A DNA stretch of 63,326 nt from an uncultured Bacilli bacterium (lineage in GTDB: Bacteria > Bacillota_I > Bacilli_A > RFN20 > CAG-449), in the NCBI GenBank assembly GCA_947595215.1, contig CANQEO010000006.1, positions 1-63,326 of the forward strand. The letters run 5' to 3'. The translations under genes and the position numbers were made by a program. Shown here piece by piece: positions 18,506 to 26,788 of this stretch. Under the pieces are notes generated by a model, which saw nothing but the letters and a program-made list of their open reading frames with translations, ran no database searches and had not been told where the DNA came from. Every line of letters starts with the position of its first letter. Position 1 is the first letter of the stretch.

Positions 18506-19516
18506 GTGAAAAAATTAAACTATAAGACTATTGCAACTTTATTACTAACCTCTATTCTTATCGGAGGTTTAAGTGCTCTCGCTTTTAGTATTGGTGACAT
18601 TAATAATAATTTTATTCAATCAACTGAAAACGATTCGGATTTAAATACGTCAGTAAAAGAAAATGGAATTAGTGTTCAATTTTTATCAAGTAAAATTAAT
18701 GACGATAAGTCGGTCACAAAAACATTTACTTATAGTATCACTCCAGAAAACGCTACTAATCAAAATGTTACAGTAGAAGCTAAATACAATGATAATACAA
18801 ACTGCGATGATGTTTTAACTGCTTCAGTTGATATATCATCTAAAACTATTTCTTTAGTTTGTAAAGCAGACTTTGAAAAACAAATCTATGTAACAATAAC
18901 ATCTTCATCTGATTTTAGTAAAACTGCTCAAATCACAGTTGATTATGTTAAAAAGGTTAAATCTATTGATTATAAACTTGGCGATTCTGATTCTGATAGC
19001 GATTATTGGTATACAGGATGTGGAATGCAAGTTAATGCTGGTTTTAGAGATTCTTTTGCCTTTAATGATTTATTAGATGTAACCTACTCAAAATTTACAA
19101 AAGATAAAAAGTATACCTTTAATGTTAAAGATGTAACTTTGATTGATGATGAACTAATGTGCGGTGATTGTTCTTCTTTTGAGACCGAACTAAGAACAAA
19201 CTTTACAAATGCATTAAAAACCAAAATCACTAATTTGAGCGACACCTATTTTAATGATGATGAAATATGGAATTTTTCTACAAGCAATAAATATCATTCC
19301 ATTATTTCTCAATTCAATGATGATTCTTATAGATACGAAGAACAAGGTTATATTTGTTACAAATTTAAAGCTTCTTATTATTGTGTTGAAGATCCCACTA
19401 TCGAATTAAAGATTGATAAATATTGGCAGTTCTCATTAATTAGCCCATCTGGTTTTTTAGGTAAAACGATAAATGTCGATGAAATTAATACACAAACGAA
19501 AAATATAGAGTTTTAA
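18506..19516 (+). CDS. Secreted/anchored protein, unknown
   Basis: 336 residues with a GTG start after AGAAAGGA. A hydrophobic signal segment (residues 10-30, TLLLTSILIGGLSALAF) is followed by an Ig-like beta-rich region (~50-150; KTFTYSITPENATNQNVTVEAKY, KQIYVTITSSSDFSKTAQITVDYV) as in bacterial Ig (Big) domains, then an Asp/Ser-rich link and a Cys-containing C-terminal domain (CGDCSSF, YICYKFKASYYC) I cannot place. Monocistronic, with its own terminator. Confidence 0.65.
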   Translation: MKKLNYKTIATLLLTSILIGGLSALAFSIGDINNNFIQSTENDSDLNTSVKENGISVQFLSSKINDDKSVTKTFTYSITPENATNQNVTVEAKYNDNTNCDDVLTASVDISSKTISLVCKADFEKQIYVTITSSSDFSKTAQITVDYVKKVKSIDYKLGDSDSDSDYWYTGCGMQVNAGFRDSFAFNDLLDVTYSKFTKDKKYTFNVKDVTLIDDELMCGDCSSFETELRTNFTNALKTKITNLSDTYFNDDEIWNFSTSNKYHSIISQFNDDSYRYEEQGYICYKFKASYYCVEDPTIELKIDKYWQFSLISPSGFLGKTINVDEINTQTKNIEF

Positions 19517-19523
19517 TAAAACT

Positions 19524-19547
19524 AAAGTGCTCATTATGTAGCACTTT
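19524..19547 (+). terminator. Terminator of secreted-protein gene
   Basis: AAAGTGCT and AGCACTTT with an 8-base loop and a long T-run, 8 bases after the stop. Confidence 0.75.
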
Positions 19548-19604
19548 TTCTTTTTTTATCATTGCCACAAAAAAAGCCCTGAATATAGGACTTGTAAAAA
19601 CTAT

Positions 19605-19690
19605 TGGTGCCGCTGGTCGGACTCGAACCGACAAGGATGCACTCCGCTCGATTTTGAGTCGAGTTTGTTTACCAATTTCAACACAGCGGC
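19605..19690 (-). tRNA. tRNA-Leu (CAA)
   Basis: Minus strand. GCCGCTG pairs with CAGCGGC, encoded CCA end, loop CTCAAAA giving anticodon CAA, a long class-II variable arm and T-loop GGTTCGAGTCC. 86 bases. Confidence 0.95.
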
Positions 19691-19851
19691 ATAAATTCAA
19701 GCATGATTATTTTATCATATTTTTTATCTAAATCAATATTTTTATAATAATAGCTGCTATTGATTTGTGATAAATTAAACATTATTTCTTTTTGATACTT
19801 TTTTTATCAGTTATTATTTATATATATTTTTTTGAAAGAAGTGTGATCATT

Positions 19852-20811
19852 ATGTCAAGTTTTAAAGTAGGATTAAAGGAGATAGCAAGAGAAGTTAATT
19901 ACTCTATAAATACTGTTTCCAGAGCTTTGCGAGATTGCGATGATATTAGTAACACAACTAAGTCTATAATTCGTCAAAAAGCGCTTGAACTTGGCTATTT
20001 TCCTAATCGTGCTTCACTAAAAATCAAAATTGAAAATCGGCCAGTGATTGCCTTAGTCTATCGTGAGTTCAACGATCATTTTTTTTCAACTCTCAGTGAT
20101 AAAATTTTAAATAATTTAAACGATGAAGAGATAGTCATTTCAATAAAACGTGTTCATGAAGAGAAATTGACTCGAAAATGTGTTAAAACACTTGTGACTA
20201 ATGGCGTAGATATCATATTGTCTTTTCTAGATGTAAGCAATGATGCCATAGAATTAGTAAATCTTTTTAAGGTACATTTATTGGTTGTTGGAAAATATAG
20301 TGATTCATTTAATATAAGCTGCTTTTTTTTAGATGACGAAAAAGCCGGAATCTTAGTTGGCAAATACCTTGTTGACAATAAATATACTTCTATTTTATTT
20401 ATCGGAGATAAAGAGCCATCAACAAAAAAGAAATATCGCGGTTTTGAACGAACAATTCATAAATATCAAATAGAAGCGAACATAAAATCATTGATTTATC
20501 CTTTAAATAAAAATGAATTTATTAGCATATTATTTAGAGAAAAAATTGATGCTATCTATTGTGTCAATAATAAAATAGCATTTGAAGTAAATTCACTTTT
20601 AGATAATATTATTAATCAGAAAAAAGCTTTACTTATTGGAAACGATAGTGATGGTTATAATTATGAAAATCAAATATCATTTCCGATGATTTCTTTTGAT
20701 TACTCACTTATGGCGAGCGAAATAAAAAATGTTATCATCAAGTTAACAAACGAAACAAAGTCTCTTCACTATAAAATAATGTTTGATGTGTTTCTAAAAA
20801 CAGATTTTTAA
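19852..20811 (+). CDS. LacI family transcription regulator
   Basis: 319 residues from the ATG at 19852 (GAAAGAAGTG upstream); the track's longer start adds a hydrophobic, unlikely extension. N-terminal LacI helix-turn-helix (VGLKEIAREVNYSINTVSRALRDCDDIS, hinge KALELGYFPNRASLKI) and a periplasmic-binding-like sensor domain (VIALVYREF, DDEKAGILVGKYLVDNKYTSILFIGDK). Likely repressor of a sugar operon; the GH2/MFS pair is the nearest candidate, but I did not find a clear LacI operator before it. Confidence 0.9.
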   Translation: MSSFKVGLKEIAREVNYSINTVSRALRDCDDISNTTKSIIRQKALELGYFPNRASLKIKIENRPVIALVYREFNDHFFSTLSDKILNNLNDEEIVISIKRVHEEKLTRKCVKTLVTNGVDIILSFLDVSNDAIELVNLFKVHLLVVGKYSDSFNISCFFLDDEKAGILVGKYLVDNKYTSILFIGDKEPSTKKKYRGFERTIHKYQIEANIKSLIYPLNKNEFISILFREKIDAIYCVNNKIAFEVNSLLDNIINQKKALLIGNDSDGYNYENQISFPMISFDYSLMASEIKNVIIKLTNETKSLHYKIMFDVFLKTDF

Positions 20812-20871
20812 CTCTATTAAACAGAAATGCTTGATTTTTGATAATGAAAAAATTATTATAAATAAGCATTT

Positions 20872-20947
20872 GCCGACATAGCTCAATTGGCAGAGCAATT
20901 GATTTGTAATCAATAGGTTGGCGGTTCGATTCCGTTTGTCGGCACCA
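20872..20947 (+). tRNA. tRNA-Thr (TGT), integration site
   Basis: GCCGACA pairs with TGTCGGC, CCA is encoded, loop TTTGTAA gives anticodon TGT. 76 bases. The 3' 45 bases form the left end of the 46-bp att repeat, so the gene was rebuilt by the integrated element. Confidence 0.95.
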
Positions 20948-20948
20948 T
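20903..20948 (+). repeat. attL, 46-bp direct repeat
   Basis: Starts TTTGTAATCAATAGG and ends GTCGGCACCAT; identical to 31952-31997. Overlaps the anticodon loop to the CCA end of tRNA-Thr. Confidence 0.95.
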
Positions 20949-20981
20949 TGATAGTAAAGCGATATAATCGCTGTTTTATGA

Positions 20982-21012
20982 GAGAGAGTTGTGAGGGCTC
21001 TCTCTTTTTTTT
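20982..21012 (+). terminator. Hairpin terminator inside left end
   Basis: GAGAGAG / CTCTCTC plus T-run following tRNA-Thr and a small GCGATATAATCGC hairpin. The same block is present in the second element beside tRNA-Lys. Confidence 0.7.
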
Positions 21013-21039
21013 GTTTAACCGACACGCGAACTTTCCTGG

Positions 21040-21917
21040 TCAGTGTGTCGCAAAATCGTTCAATGGTGAATAAATATTATTTTTTAGTTGATTGTCTTTG
21101 TGGTTAATATCCAGATAGATTTGTGTCATTTCAATAGATTTATGCCCTAATAAATCTTTAACAAGATATATATCTAAAGATTTGTTATAAATCGAAGTTG
21201 CATAATAATGTCTTAATTTATGAGGACTTAGAACATCAATATTACATGTTTTCTTTAAACGCTTGAAAAATTGTCTAACTGTATTTTGTGTCATTCTCTC
21301 GTTGTGTTCATCAATAAATAAATGGTTTTATTCATTACTTGTGCAACTAAATCTTTTAACGAATCAACTATGTAGATATTTCTTGATTCTCCGTTTTTGG
21401 TAAAGTCAAGATGGATAATACCATTTTCTAAATCGATATTGCTGTTTTTAATGTGACAGAGTTCATTAGTTCTTATACCAGTAGTTAAAATTAATAGAAA
21501 CATTAGCTTGTTTTTAGGATAAACATTAGAAGTTTCAAAATAATTAAGTATTTTGCGGATAGATTCATCTTCAATATTAGGAATAGGCTTCTTAATTGTT
21601 TTAAGAGGTTCGAACCTGAAGTTAATTTTATCAATATAGTCATTTTTAATTAAATGTCTAAGCATTATTTCTAAGTATTTAATTTCTTTATTAATAGTTC
21701 CAGGTTGAATTTTGTTTTTTCTGAATAGTACGTAATTATTAATAACTTTGGTAGTAATCTGGCAAGTAGTTTCAATTTTAATAGATTTTAAATAATTAAG
21801 AATTGGTTTAAAAACACATTTGTAAGCTGATAATGTTCCTGGTCGATTGTGAATAGTAATGTGATTTAAAAATAGCGAAAAAGAAAAGCGTAAAATATCT
21901 GATTTTTATGAAGAGCT
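21040..21917 (-). pseudogene. Tyrosine integrase, frameshifted and N-truncated
   Basis: Phage-type tyrosine recombinase. The frame continues upstream of the track ORF with no start codon: FLNHITIHNRPGTLSAYK (core-binding domain) reads directly into 21291-21665, which has the first catalytic Arg in TTGIRTNEL. The C-terminal ORF (21040-21294) holds HKLRHYYAT, LLGHKSIEMTQIYLDI with R-H-R-H-Y residues. The two parts are joined by a frameshift in an ATTTATTTATTG tract: the continuation FIDEHNERMTQNTVRQFF is in the other frame. The first ~15 codons are also gone. The element should therefore be unable to excise on its own unless helped. Confidence 0.85.
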
Positions 21918-21945
21918 AGATTTTAACGATGATTTACCATTTTAA
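21865..21945 (+). pseudogene. SSB C-terminal fragment
   Basis: A short in-frame stretch ends in SDFYEELDFNDDLPF followed by TAA. The acidic DDLPF tip is the protein-docking tail of single-stranded DNA-binding proteins. A TGA at 21862 and the integrase frame on the other strand cut it off, so everything upstream of the tail is lost. Marks a deletion junction between the integrase and an ssb gene. Confidence 0.7.
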
Positions 21946-21996
21946 CAAATTTAACAAAAAAACAATTTTGTAAAACAAGTAGAAAGGAAAAAGAAA

Positions 21997-22287
21997 ATGA
22001 AAAGAAAAAGAATAAAGTATAGCTATAACGAACGAAAAGCATATCACGATGGTGTTATGCAACGCTTCTTACATAGTTGTAGTGGTTTGGGTTTTAATAA
22101 AACGGAAGAGCGTTTAAGTAGAGAACCAAAAGTACAATATTCGGATGGATACACTACGTTTACAAGTGATATTCAACGCGGGTTTGTTCAATCCGAAGAC
22201 TATGTGAGTAAACAAAGTTTGGCATTTCAACGTGGATTCAAAGCGGCAAAATCTGCTTATGAAAAATCAAGAAATATTAAATTTTGA
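21997..22287 (+). CDS. Small basic protein of the element
   Basis: 96 residues, preceded by AGAAAGGA. Very basic N-terminus (KRKRIKYSYNERKAYHDGVMQRFLH) and a C-terminal helix (RGFKAAKSAYEKSRNIKF). No family recognised. Directly follows the SSB tail, the place where filamentous phages keep small DNA-binding or regulatory genes. The last codons overlap the next ORF's track start. A 21-bp stretch near its end recurs at 27362 in another element gene. Confidence 0.55.
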   Translation: MKRKRIKYSYNERKAYHDGVMQRFLHSCSGLGFNKTEERLSREPKVQYSDGYTTFTSDIQRGFVQSEDYVSKQSLAFQRGFKAAKSAYEKSRNIKF

Positions 22288-22295
22288 TAAAGATT

Positions 22296-22727
22296 ATGAG
22301 TAATAAGAAAAATCGTAAACGCTTAACGGGTTGGGCATGGACAAAGAAATATCCACACGAAAATCATCCTGCTACATATCATCGTAAAGGCAGTAATGAA
22401 ATCGAATATATTACTTTTACACATTCTAAAGAAGTGGATTTTGGTAAAAAAGGAAAGGTTCATACTATTCCATTGTCGGATAATATTAGTCCTTTAGAGC
22501 GAGAAAAAAATAAAAGACATGGAAAAATGCACGGAGAGAATCGTTCCTATGTATATCCAAAAGTTTATGATGGAAAACGTTCGGCTTTAGGAAAAGAAAC
22601 TGATGAGTTTAATCCAGTAGATTCCGATAAGGAATATATCAAAAAGATGTTTGAAGTTTTTCCTCGTGAGCAAGTCCCACTTACGGGTGGTAAAGGAAAA
22701 TATCGAAAGAAAAGGTCTAAACAATAA
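22296..22727 (+). CDS. Basic protein of the element
   Basis: 143 residues from the ATG at 22296; the track start at 22284 is a TTG overlapping the previous gene. Rich in Lys, Arg and His (KKNRKRLTGWAWTKKYPHENHPATYHRKG, ending GKYRKKRSKQ), with no membrane segment. Contains an ordered-looking core (NEIEYITFTHSKEVDFGKKGKVHTIPLSDNI). Probably nucleic-acid binding. No family recognised; adjacent genes suggest a replication/packaging module. Confidence 0.55.
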   Translation: MSNKKNRKRLTGWAWTKKYPHENHPATYHRKGSNEIEYITFTHSKEVDFGKKGKVHTIPLSDNISPLEREKNKRHGKMHGENRSYVYPKVYDGKRSALGKETDEFNPVDSDKEYIKKMFEVFPREQVPLTGGKGKYRKKRSKQ

Positions 22728-22738
22728 ATGCAAAAAAA

Positions 22739-22826
22739 AGAAAGTGCCACGAGCAATTAAGCCTCTTTCCGTGGGGGCTACAAGGACGAAAGCGGTAAAC
22801 CGCTAACACCGAGCCAAACACTTTCT
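22739..22826 (+). ncRNA. Structured non-coding element (multi-branched)
   Basis: AGAAAGTG and CACTTTCT close an 88-base region that contains CCACG/CGTGG and AGCGG-TAAA-CCGCT hairpins plus GGCT/AGCC. It lies in a 166-base gap between the basic protein and the first secreted protein. Higher in GC than its surroundings. Could be an RNA, or a single-stranded-DNA signal (origin or packaging). Type is uncertain. Confidence 0.5.
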
Positions 22827-22893
22827 GTACTTATTGTACTTAAAACTTCTAATAGAAGTCAATAAATTTTAAAAAAAGAAAGGAAAAAATAAA

Positions 22894-23547
22894 ATGAAAA
22901 GAAAGACAAAAAATACAATAATTACATTAGGCGCAGTAGTAATTGCGTTCGGTTTGTCAGGAGCAGGAAGCGCTCTTTTAACAAATGGCTTTAAAGATTT
23001 TAAAATGTTTGGAATCGATCAAGTAATCGATAATTCACGAATAGCGGTTACTTCAAAAGGTAGTAAAGGAACATCGTGGGTTTCTACTTATGTTTACTTT
23101 ACTCATCCTGAATTAGAAGAAGAAAAACAAGTTAAGACTTGGCCTGGCATGATGGCTAAAGAATTGGTTGATGAAGTTGATTATGTTACTTATCAGGGAA
23201 ATAACGATTACACTATCGAATTAACTCATTTAATGCCTTTAAAGTACACTAATTTTGAAAAGTTCTTCAAAGATGGCGGAACATGTGGCGTGGTATTGTC
23301 CTATGAAACCGAAAGTGGTCGTATTCAAAGTGCGGATTATATGATAACCGAAAGCGGAAATCATTATTTACCACTTCCAACAGAAAATGAAGAAGAAATT
23401 AAAGCTACAAAAATTGAGAAGTTTACTCATTATGGTTTTGTAAGTAATTCAAAAACTAGTGATCAAAAAAGCGATGAAGAAAAAGAATCATCGACTAAAG
23501 ATACTTCTTCACAAGCTTCAAGTGAGGTAAGTAGCGATGACGAATAG
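22894..23547 (+). CDS. Anchored extracytoplasmic protein 1 of element
   Basis: 217 residues. N-terminal TM/signal (ITLGAVVIAFGLSGAGSALL, residues 9-30), a folded middle with WPGMMAKELVDEVDYVTYQGNNDY, and a Ser/Asp/Glu-rich low-complexity C-terminus (STKDTSSQASSEVSSDDE). AAAGGAAAAA precedes the ATG. Overlaps the next gene by 11 bases. No family recognised. Membrane topology resembles a virion or surface structural protein. Confidence 0.55.
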   Translation: MKRKTKNTIITLGAVVIAFGLSGAGSALLTNGFKDFKMFGIDQVIDNSRIAVTSKGSKGTSWVSTYVYFTHPELEEEKQVKTWPGMMAKELVDEVDYVTYQGNNDYTIELTHLMPLKYTNFEKFFKDGGTCGVVLSYETESGRIQSADYMITESGNHYLPLPTENEEEIKATKIEKFTHYGFVSNSKTSDQKSDEEKESSTKDTSSQASSEVSSDDE

Positions 23548-24571
23548 TACTAAGTGTGTATTAACGATAGTAGCGTTATTAGGTGTAGCTTTAGGCGCTG
23601 TTGGAGTAATTAATCGGATTTTGCCTGGTGAGAAGACTATAGATAAGACATCAATTAATTCAACGACTAGTAATTCGAGTGAAACATCATCAGACAGTGT
23701 TAGCGATGAATCTACTTCTTCTGATGACGAAGAAGGAAAAGAAATTGAAAACACTACCTTTAAGTATTTTTTGCAACAATCAACTTCAGAAAGCGCTGAT
23801 GATATTAACTATGAATTGGAATTAAATCAATATAAAGAGACTGAATGGGTCTATTTTGAGAATTATACTATTGATTTTGGACGCGCTTATCGTGTAAAAA
23901 TTGAAAAACATATAACATATATTAATCAATCAGAAGATGTAGAAACTACTTATTCAAATGATTCATTTGAATGGGGTAATACTGGAACTGGTTCTTTCTT
24001 TTATTGGACTGGTTCAGAATCAAAATCAATTCAAAATCATATTAAAGCATTTAAAGGCGGACTTTATTTTGTTAATTTAGCTGAAGATTTAGTTGAAAGT
24101 GTAATTAGTCGTTACTACTTAGAGGAATCAAATGCTAGTGATCCATCTAGTGAAGTTTTAAAAACTACCGAGATGTTAAATACTTGTTCATTTGATAATG
24201 ATATTTCTCTTTGGTCTCAAACTTTTGATAATTGGGTTTTCTGTTGTCATTATAGTCCTATAAATAGAGAGGTTGGTTATTATCGCATTAAAATAGTAAA
24301 TACAACTTATTATTTAAATAAATCCGAAGAATCTGAAATTACCTATAATGATAATAATTTTGTCGAAAATACATGTCATTATTATAACTTTGTTTATTTA
24401 GTTGGTGTTGATGATAATACATTTAGTAATGGTTCATATAGACCAAGTGGTGATTCATCATCTCCATTGTTTATTGTTGCACAAGATTTAGGTAATGGAT
24501 TTTATATTTTAAATGTTGTTTATCATTTGGCTGTTGATCCATCTGTTGAACAACCATCATATGGTGGATAA
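23537..24571 (+). CDS. Anchored extracytoplasmic protein 2 of element
   Basis: 344 residues. TM anchor at 7-27 (VLTIVALLGVALGAVGVI), a Ser/Thr-rich stalk (STTSNSSETSSDSVSDESTSSDDEEGKE), then two similar beta-rich halves: YTIDFGRAYRVKIEKHITYINQSEDVETTYSND and REVGYYRIKIVNTTYYLNKSEESEITYNDN, so the ectodomain looks like a tandem duplication. No family recognised. Translationally coupled to its neighbours. Confidence 0.55.
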   Translation: MTNSTKCVLTIVALLGVALGAVGVINRILPGEKTIDKTSINSTTSNSSETSSDSVSDESTSSDDEEGKEIENTTFKYFLQQSTSESADDINYELELNQYKETEWVYFENYTIDFGRAYRVKIEKHITYINQSEDVETTYSNDSFEWGNTGTGSFFYWTGSESKSIQNHIKAFKGGLYFVNLAEDLVESVISRYYLEESNASDPSSEVLKTTEMLNTCSFDNDISLWSQTFDNWVFCCHYSPINREVGYYRIKIVNTTYYLNKSEESEITYNDNNFVENTCHYYNFVYLVGVDDNTFSNGSYRPSGDSSSPLFIVAQDLGNGFYILNVVYHLAVDPSVEQPSYGG

Positions 24572-24573
24572 TT

Positions 24574-25125
24574 ATGAAAACATGGGTTAAGGTATTGCTT
24601 ATTTCATTTTTAATATTTTCATCAATTTTTGCTATAGGATCTTTATTTTTGTTTCATAATGAATCAAAAAAAGATGTTTTAAGTGAAATTATTAAGGATG
24701 AAAATAAATTGATGATTGGAACATATATTGAATCTTCAACAAGTTTGAACGAAAAATCTATTAATTGTTTGCATATTTCAATTTATGAAAATGGTAAAAA
24801 ACAAAATGAAACGATTGATTTAGTAATGAATGATGAAAAATTAATCATTGATGAAAGATATTCAAATGTTGCGTTTTTTGATTTAACGGAGATGATGCAG
24901 GAATATACCGATGGCAAAGGTATAAATTCGTGGTCTAAGTTAAATGAAGGTAATTATATAAGCGTTCAAACAGAGTTTAATACATCGGATTTAAAAGCTG
25001 TCAGTGAAGAAGTGAAAATCACTGACAGCGGTCGTTATTTTATAAACGTTCCTACTGAAGATCATGGAAAAGTTCAGGTGGAGCATTCGTTTTTTTACAT
25101 TCAAAAATTAACAATGTGGGAGTGA
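24574..25125 (+). CDS. Anchored extracytoplasmic protein 3 of element
   Basis: 183 residues, starting two bases after the previous stop. TM anchor at 7-28 (LLISFLIFSSIFAIGSLFLF), then a short beta-rich ectodomain (IGTYIESSTSLNEKSINCLHISIYENGKK ... GRYFINVPTEDHGKVQVEHSFFYIQKL). Stop overlaps the ribosome site of the next gene. No family recognised. Confidence 0.55.
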   Translation: MKTWVKVLLISFLIFSSIFAIGSLFLFHNESKKDVLSEIIKDENKLMIGTYIESSTSLNEKSINCLHISIYENGKKQNETIDLVMNDEKLIIDERYSNVAFFDLTEMMQEYTDGKGINSWSKLNEGNYISVQTEFNTSDLKAVSEEVKITDSGRYFINVPTEDHGKVQVEHSFFYIQKLTMWE

Positions 25126-25130
25126 TGGTG

Positions 25131-26783
25131 ATGTTATCAAAATTATTGTTAGGATTATTATTAGTAAGTAATTCAGTTCCTTTAACTATTGATATTGATT
25201 ATAATCAAAAAGAATATCGTCAATATAATAAAGCAAATGAGGCTTCATCTGTTGATACTACTTTAAATATTGAAACAACAAATGTTGATTATGATTTGCG
25301 ATATATTTTTGGTGGAAAAGATTATAAAAATTTTGATTTGAATACTTTGCTTCCAGATGAGGATAAGGATCGTTATTCAACATCGAAATTTCTTTGTGCA
25401 AAGCCAGTAGGAAATAATTTGTATTTATATTTTTATCAAAGAATAAATCAAGGTCGTTATGAGCTTGTTGATTCTACTTTTACAATTTCTTTTTCAAAGG
25501 AAAAAGATTCAGAGACTGGTTTATATGTTGAAAATTATAAAATTTATAATGCTAGATTTATTAATCGTTATGGTTATCATGATAGTTTTTATAAGGTGGC
25601 CATCGATAATGTAGTAAATTTAAAAGAAGATTTTAGATGTAATATATTGAATTATCAATTAACGTTTAGTTTAGGTGTAAATCAAAATAGTTATAAAACA
25701 GATGTTTACGATGCTGAGCATGAAGCTATATTTTCAGCGAATGATAATCAAGATTATATGCTTGATTATTTTAGAAGTGATTATGTAACTATTACTGATG
25801 GAGATGTTAAGTTACTTTTAACCAGAGCTGATATAAAATATATTCCACCAGTTAATTTAGGAACATATGGATTAACAAATAGTGATTGGATGGAAGATTT
25901 TTATTACTTTTTTTCAACGGATCGTAATTTAGTAAATTTAGAAGAGGTGCAATATGATTATACTTTGACATCTTATACTGAGCTTCATGATAATGGTCGT
26001 TATACGTCTAAAGATTATCTTAATTGTACTTATACAACGTTTGTTGGAACGATGAATGATATAAGTGGTTATAATTCAACATCAGGAAAACCGATAACAG
26101 ACAAACCAATGTGGCTAGAAGAAGATTCGTTAGCTGATGAATTACGAATAAATAATAGAATTGTGAAAGGCAAACATATCAACGAAGTAAGTCGTCCTTA
26201 TTTCTTTTTTTGGAATAAAGATAATGCTTATCATTTGGAAAACATTCAAAATTGTTTAGATACGAGTAATTTAGTAGGTGATGAAGATAAAGGTTTTTTA
26301 GATTTTATTCAAGCGGTTCAAGCAGAACGAGTTGATAATTATAAAGATAAGTTTCAGTGGGCATTTCGAGTCGGAAGTTTTATTCGTTCTGTAGAATGCA
26401 AATTTATAAACGATGATTGGAGTTGGTTACTTGGTCAAACTGCGCGATCATATACTTATTGTCATGAAGTAAAAAATGCATTGATTGTTAGATTGCGGTT
26501 TAAAGTTGGAATGAAAGAGTATGAAATGAATGCTTTAGATGTTCCAAAAGATACATCTAGCGCGTATATACAAGATGTTCCATATACAACGCTTGGTGAT
26601 GATGTAATTGATTTTATTTTTGATTTTTTGGAGAGTTTTACAAACGGATTCGATATATTACTGCAGATATTAATAATTATCTTTTTAGCGATTGTTTTAT
26701 TAATCTTATTAAGATTAATATTAGGAATTTTTGAATTTTTATCTGAATTTTTATCGAGTAAAAAAAGGAAAAAAAGGAGTTAA
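25131..26783 (+). CDS. Large secreted protein with C-terminal TM (minor-coat-like)
   Basis: 550 residues from the ATG at 25131; GGGAG eight bases upstream supports this start over the track GTG. Signal peptide (KLLLGLLLVSNSVPLT), a long extracytoplasmic region with many Tyr/Asp/Asn, one strong TM near residues 505-535 (ILLQILIIIFLAIVLLILLRLIL) and a basic stop-transfer tail KKRKKRS. Signal plus single C-terminal TM plus basic tail is the layout of filamentous-phage adsorption proteins (pIII), though no sequence match is visible. Also compatible with any type-I surface protein. Confidence 0.55.
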   Translation: MLSKLLLGLLLVSNSVPLTIDIDYNQKEYRQYNKANEASSVDTTLNIETTNVDYDLRYIFGGKDYKNFDLNTLLPDEDKDRYSTSKFLCAKPVGNNLYLYFYQRINQGRYELVDSTFTISFSKEKDSETGLYVENYKIYNARFINRYGYHDSFYKVAIDNVVNLKEDFRCNILNYQLTFSLGVNQNSYKTDVYDAEHEAIFSANDNQDYMLDYFRSDYVTITDGDVKLLLTRADIKYIPPVNLGTYGLTNSDWMEDFYYFFSTDRNLVNLEEVQYDYTLTSYTELHDNGRYTSKDYLNCTYTTFVGTMNDISGYNSTSGKPITDKPMWLEEDSLADELRINNRIVKGKHINEVSRPYFFFWNKDNAYHLENIQNCLDTSNLVGDEDKGFLDFIQAVQAERVDNYKDKFQWAFRVGSFIRSVECKFINDDWSWLLGQTARSYTYCHEVKNALIVRLRFKVGMKEYEMNALDVPKDTSSAYIQDVPYTTLGDDVIDFIFDFLESFTNGFDILLQILIIIFLAIVLLILLRLILGIFEFLSEFLSSKKRKKRS

Positions 26784-26788
26784 GAGAA

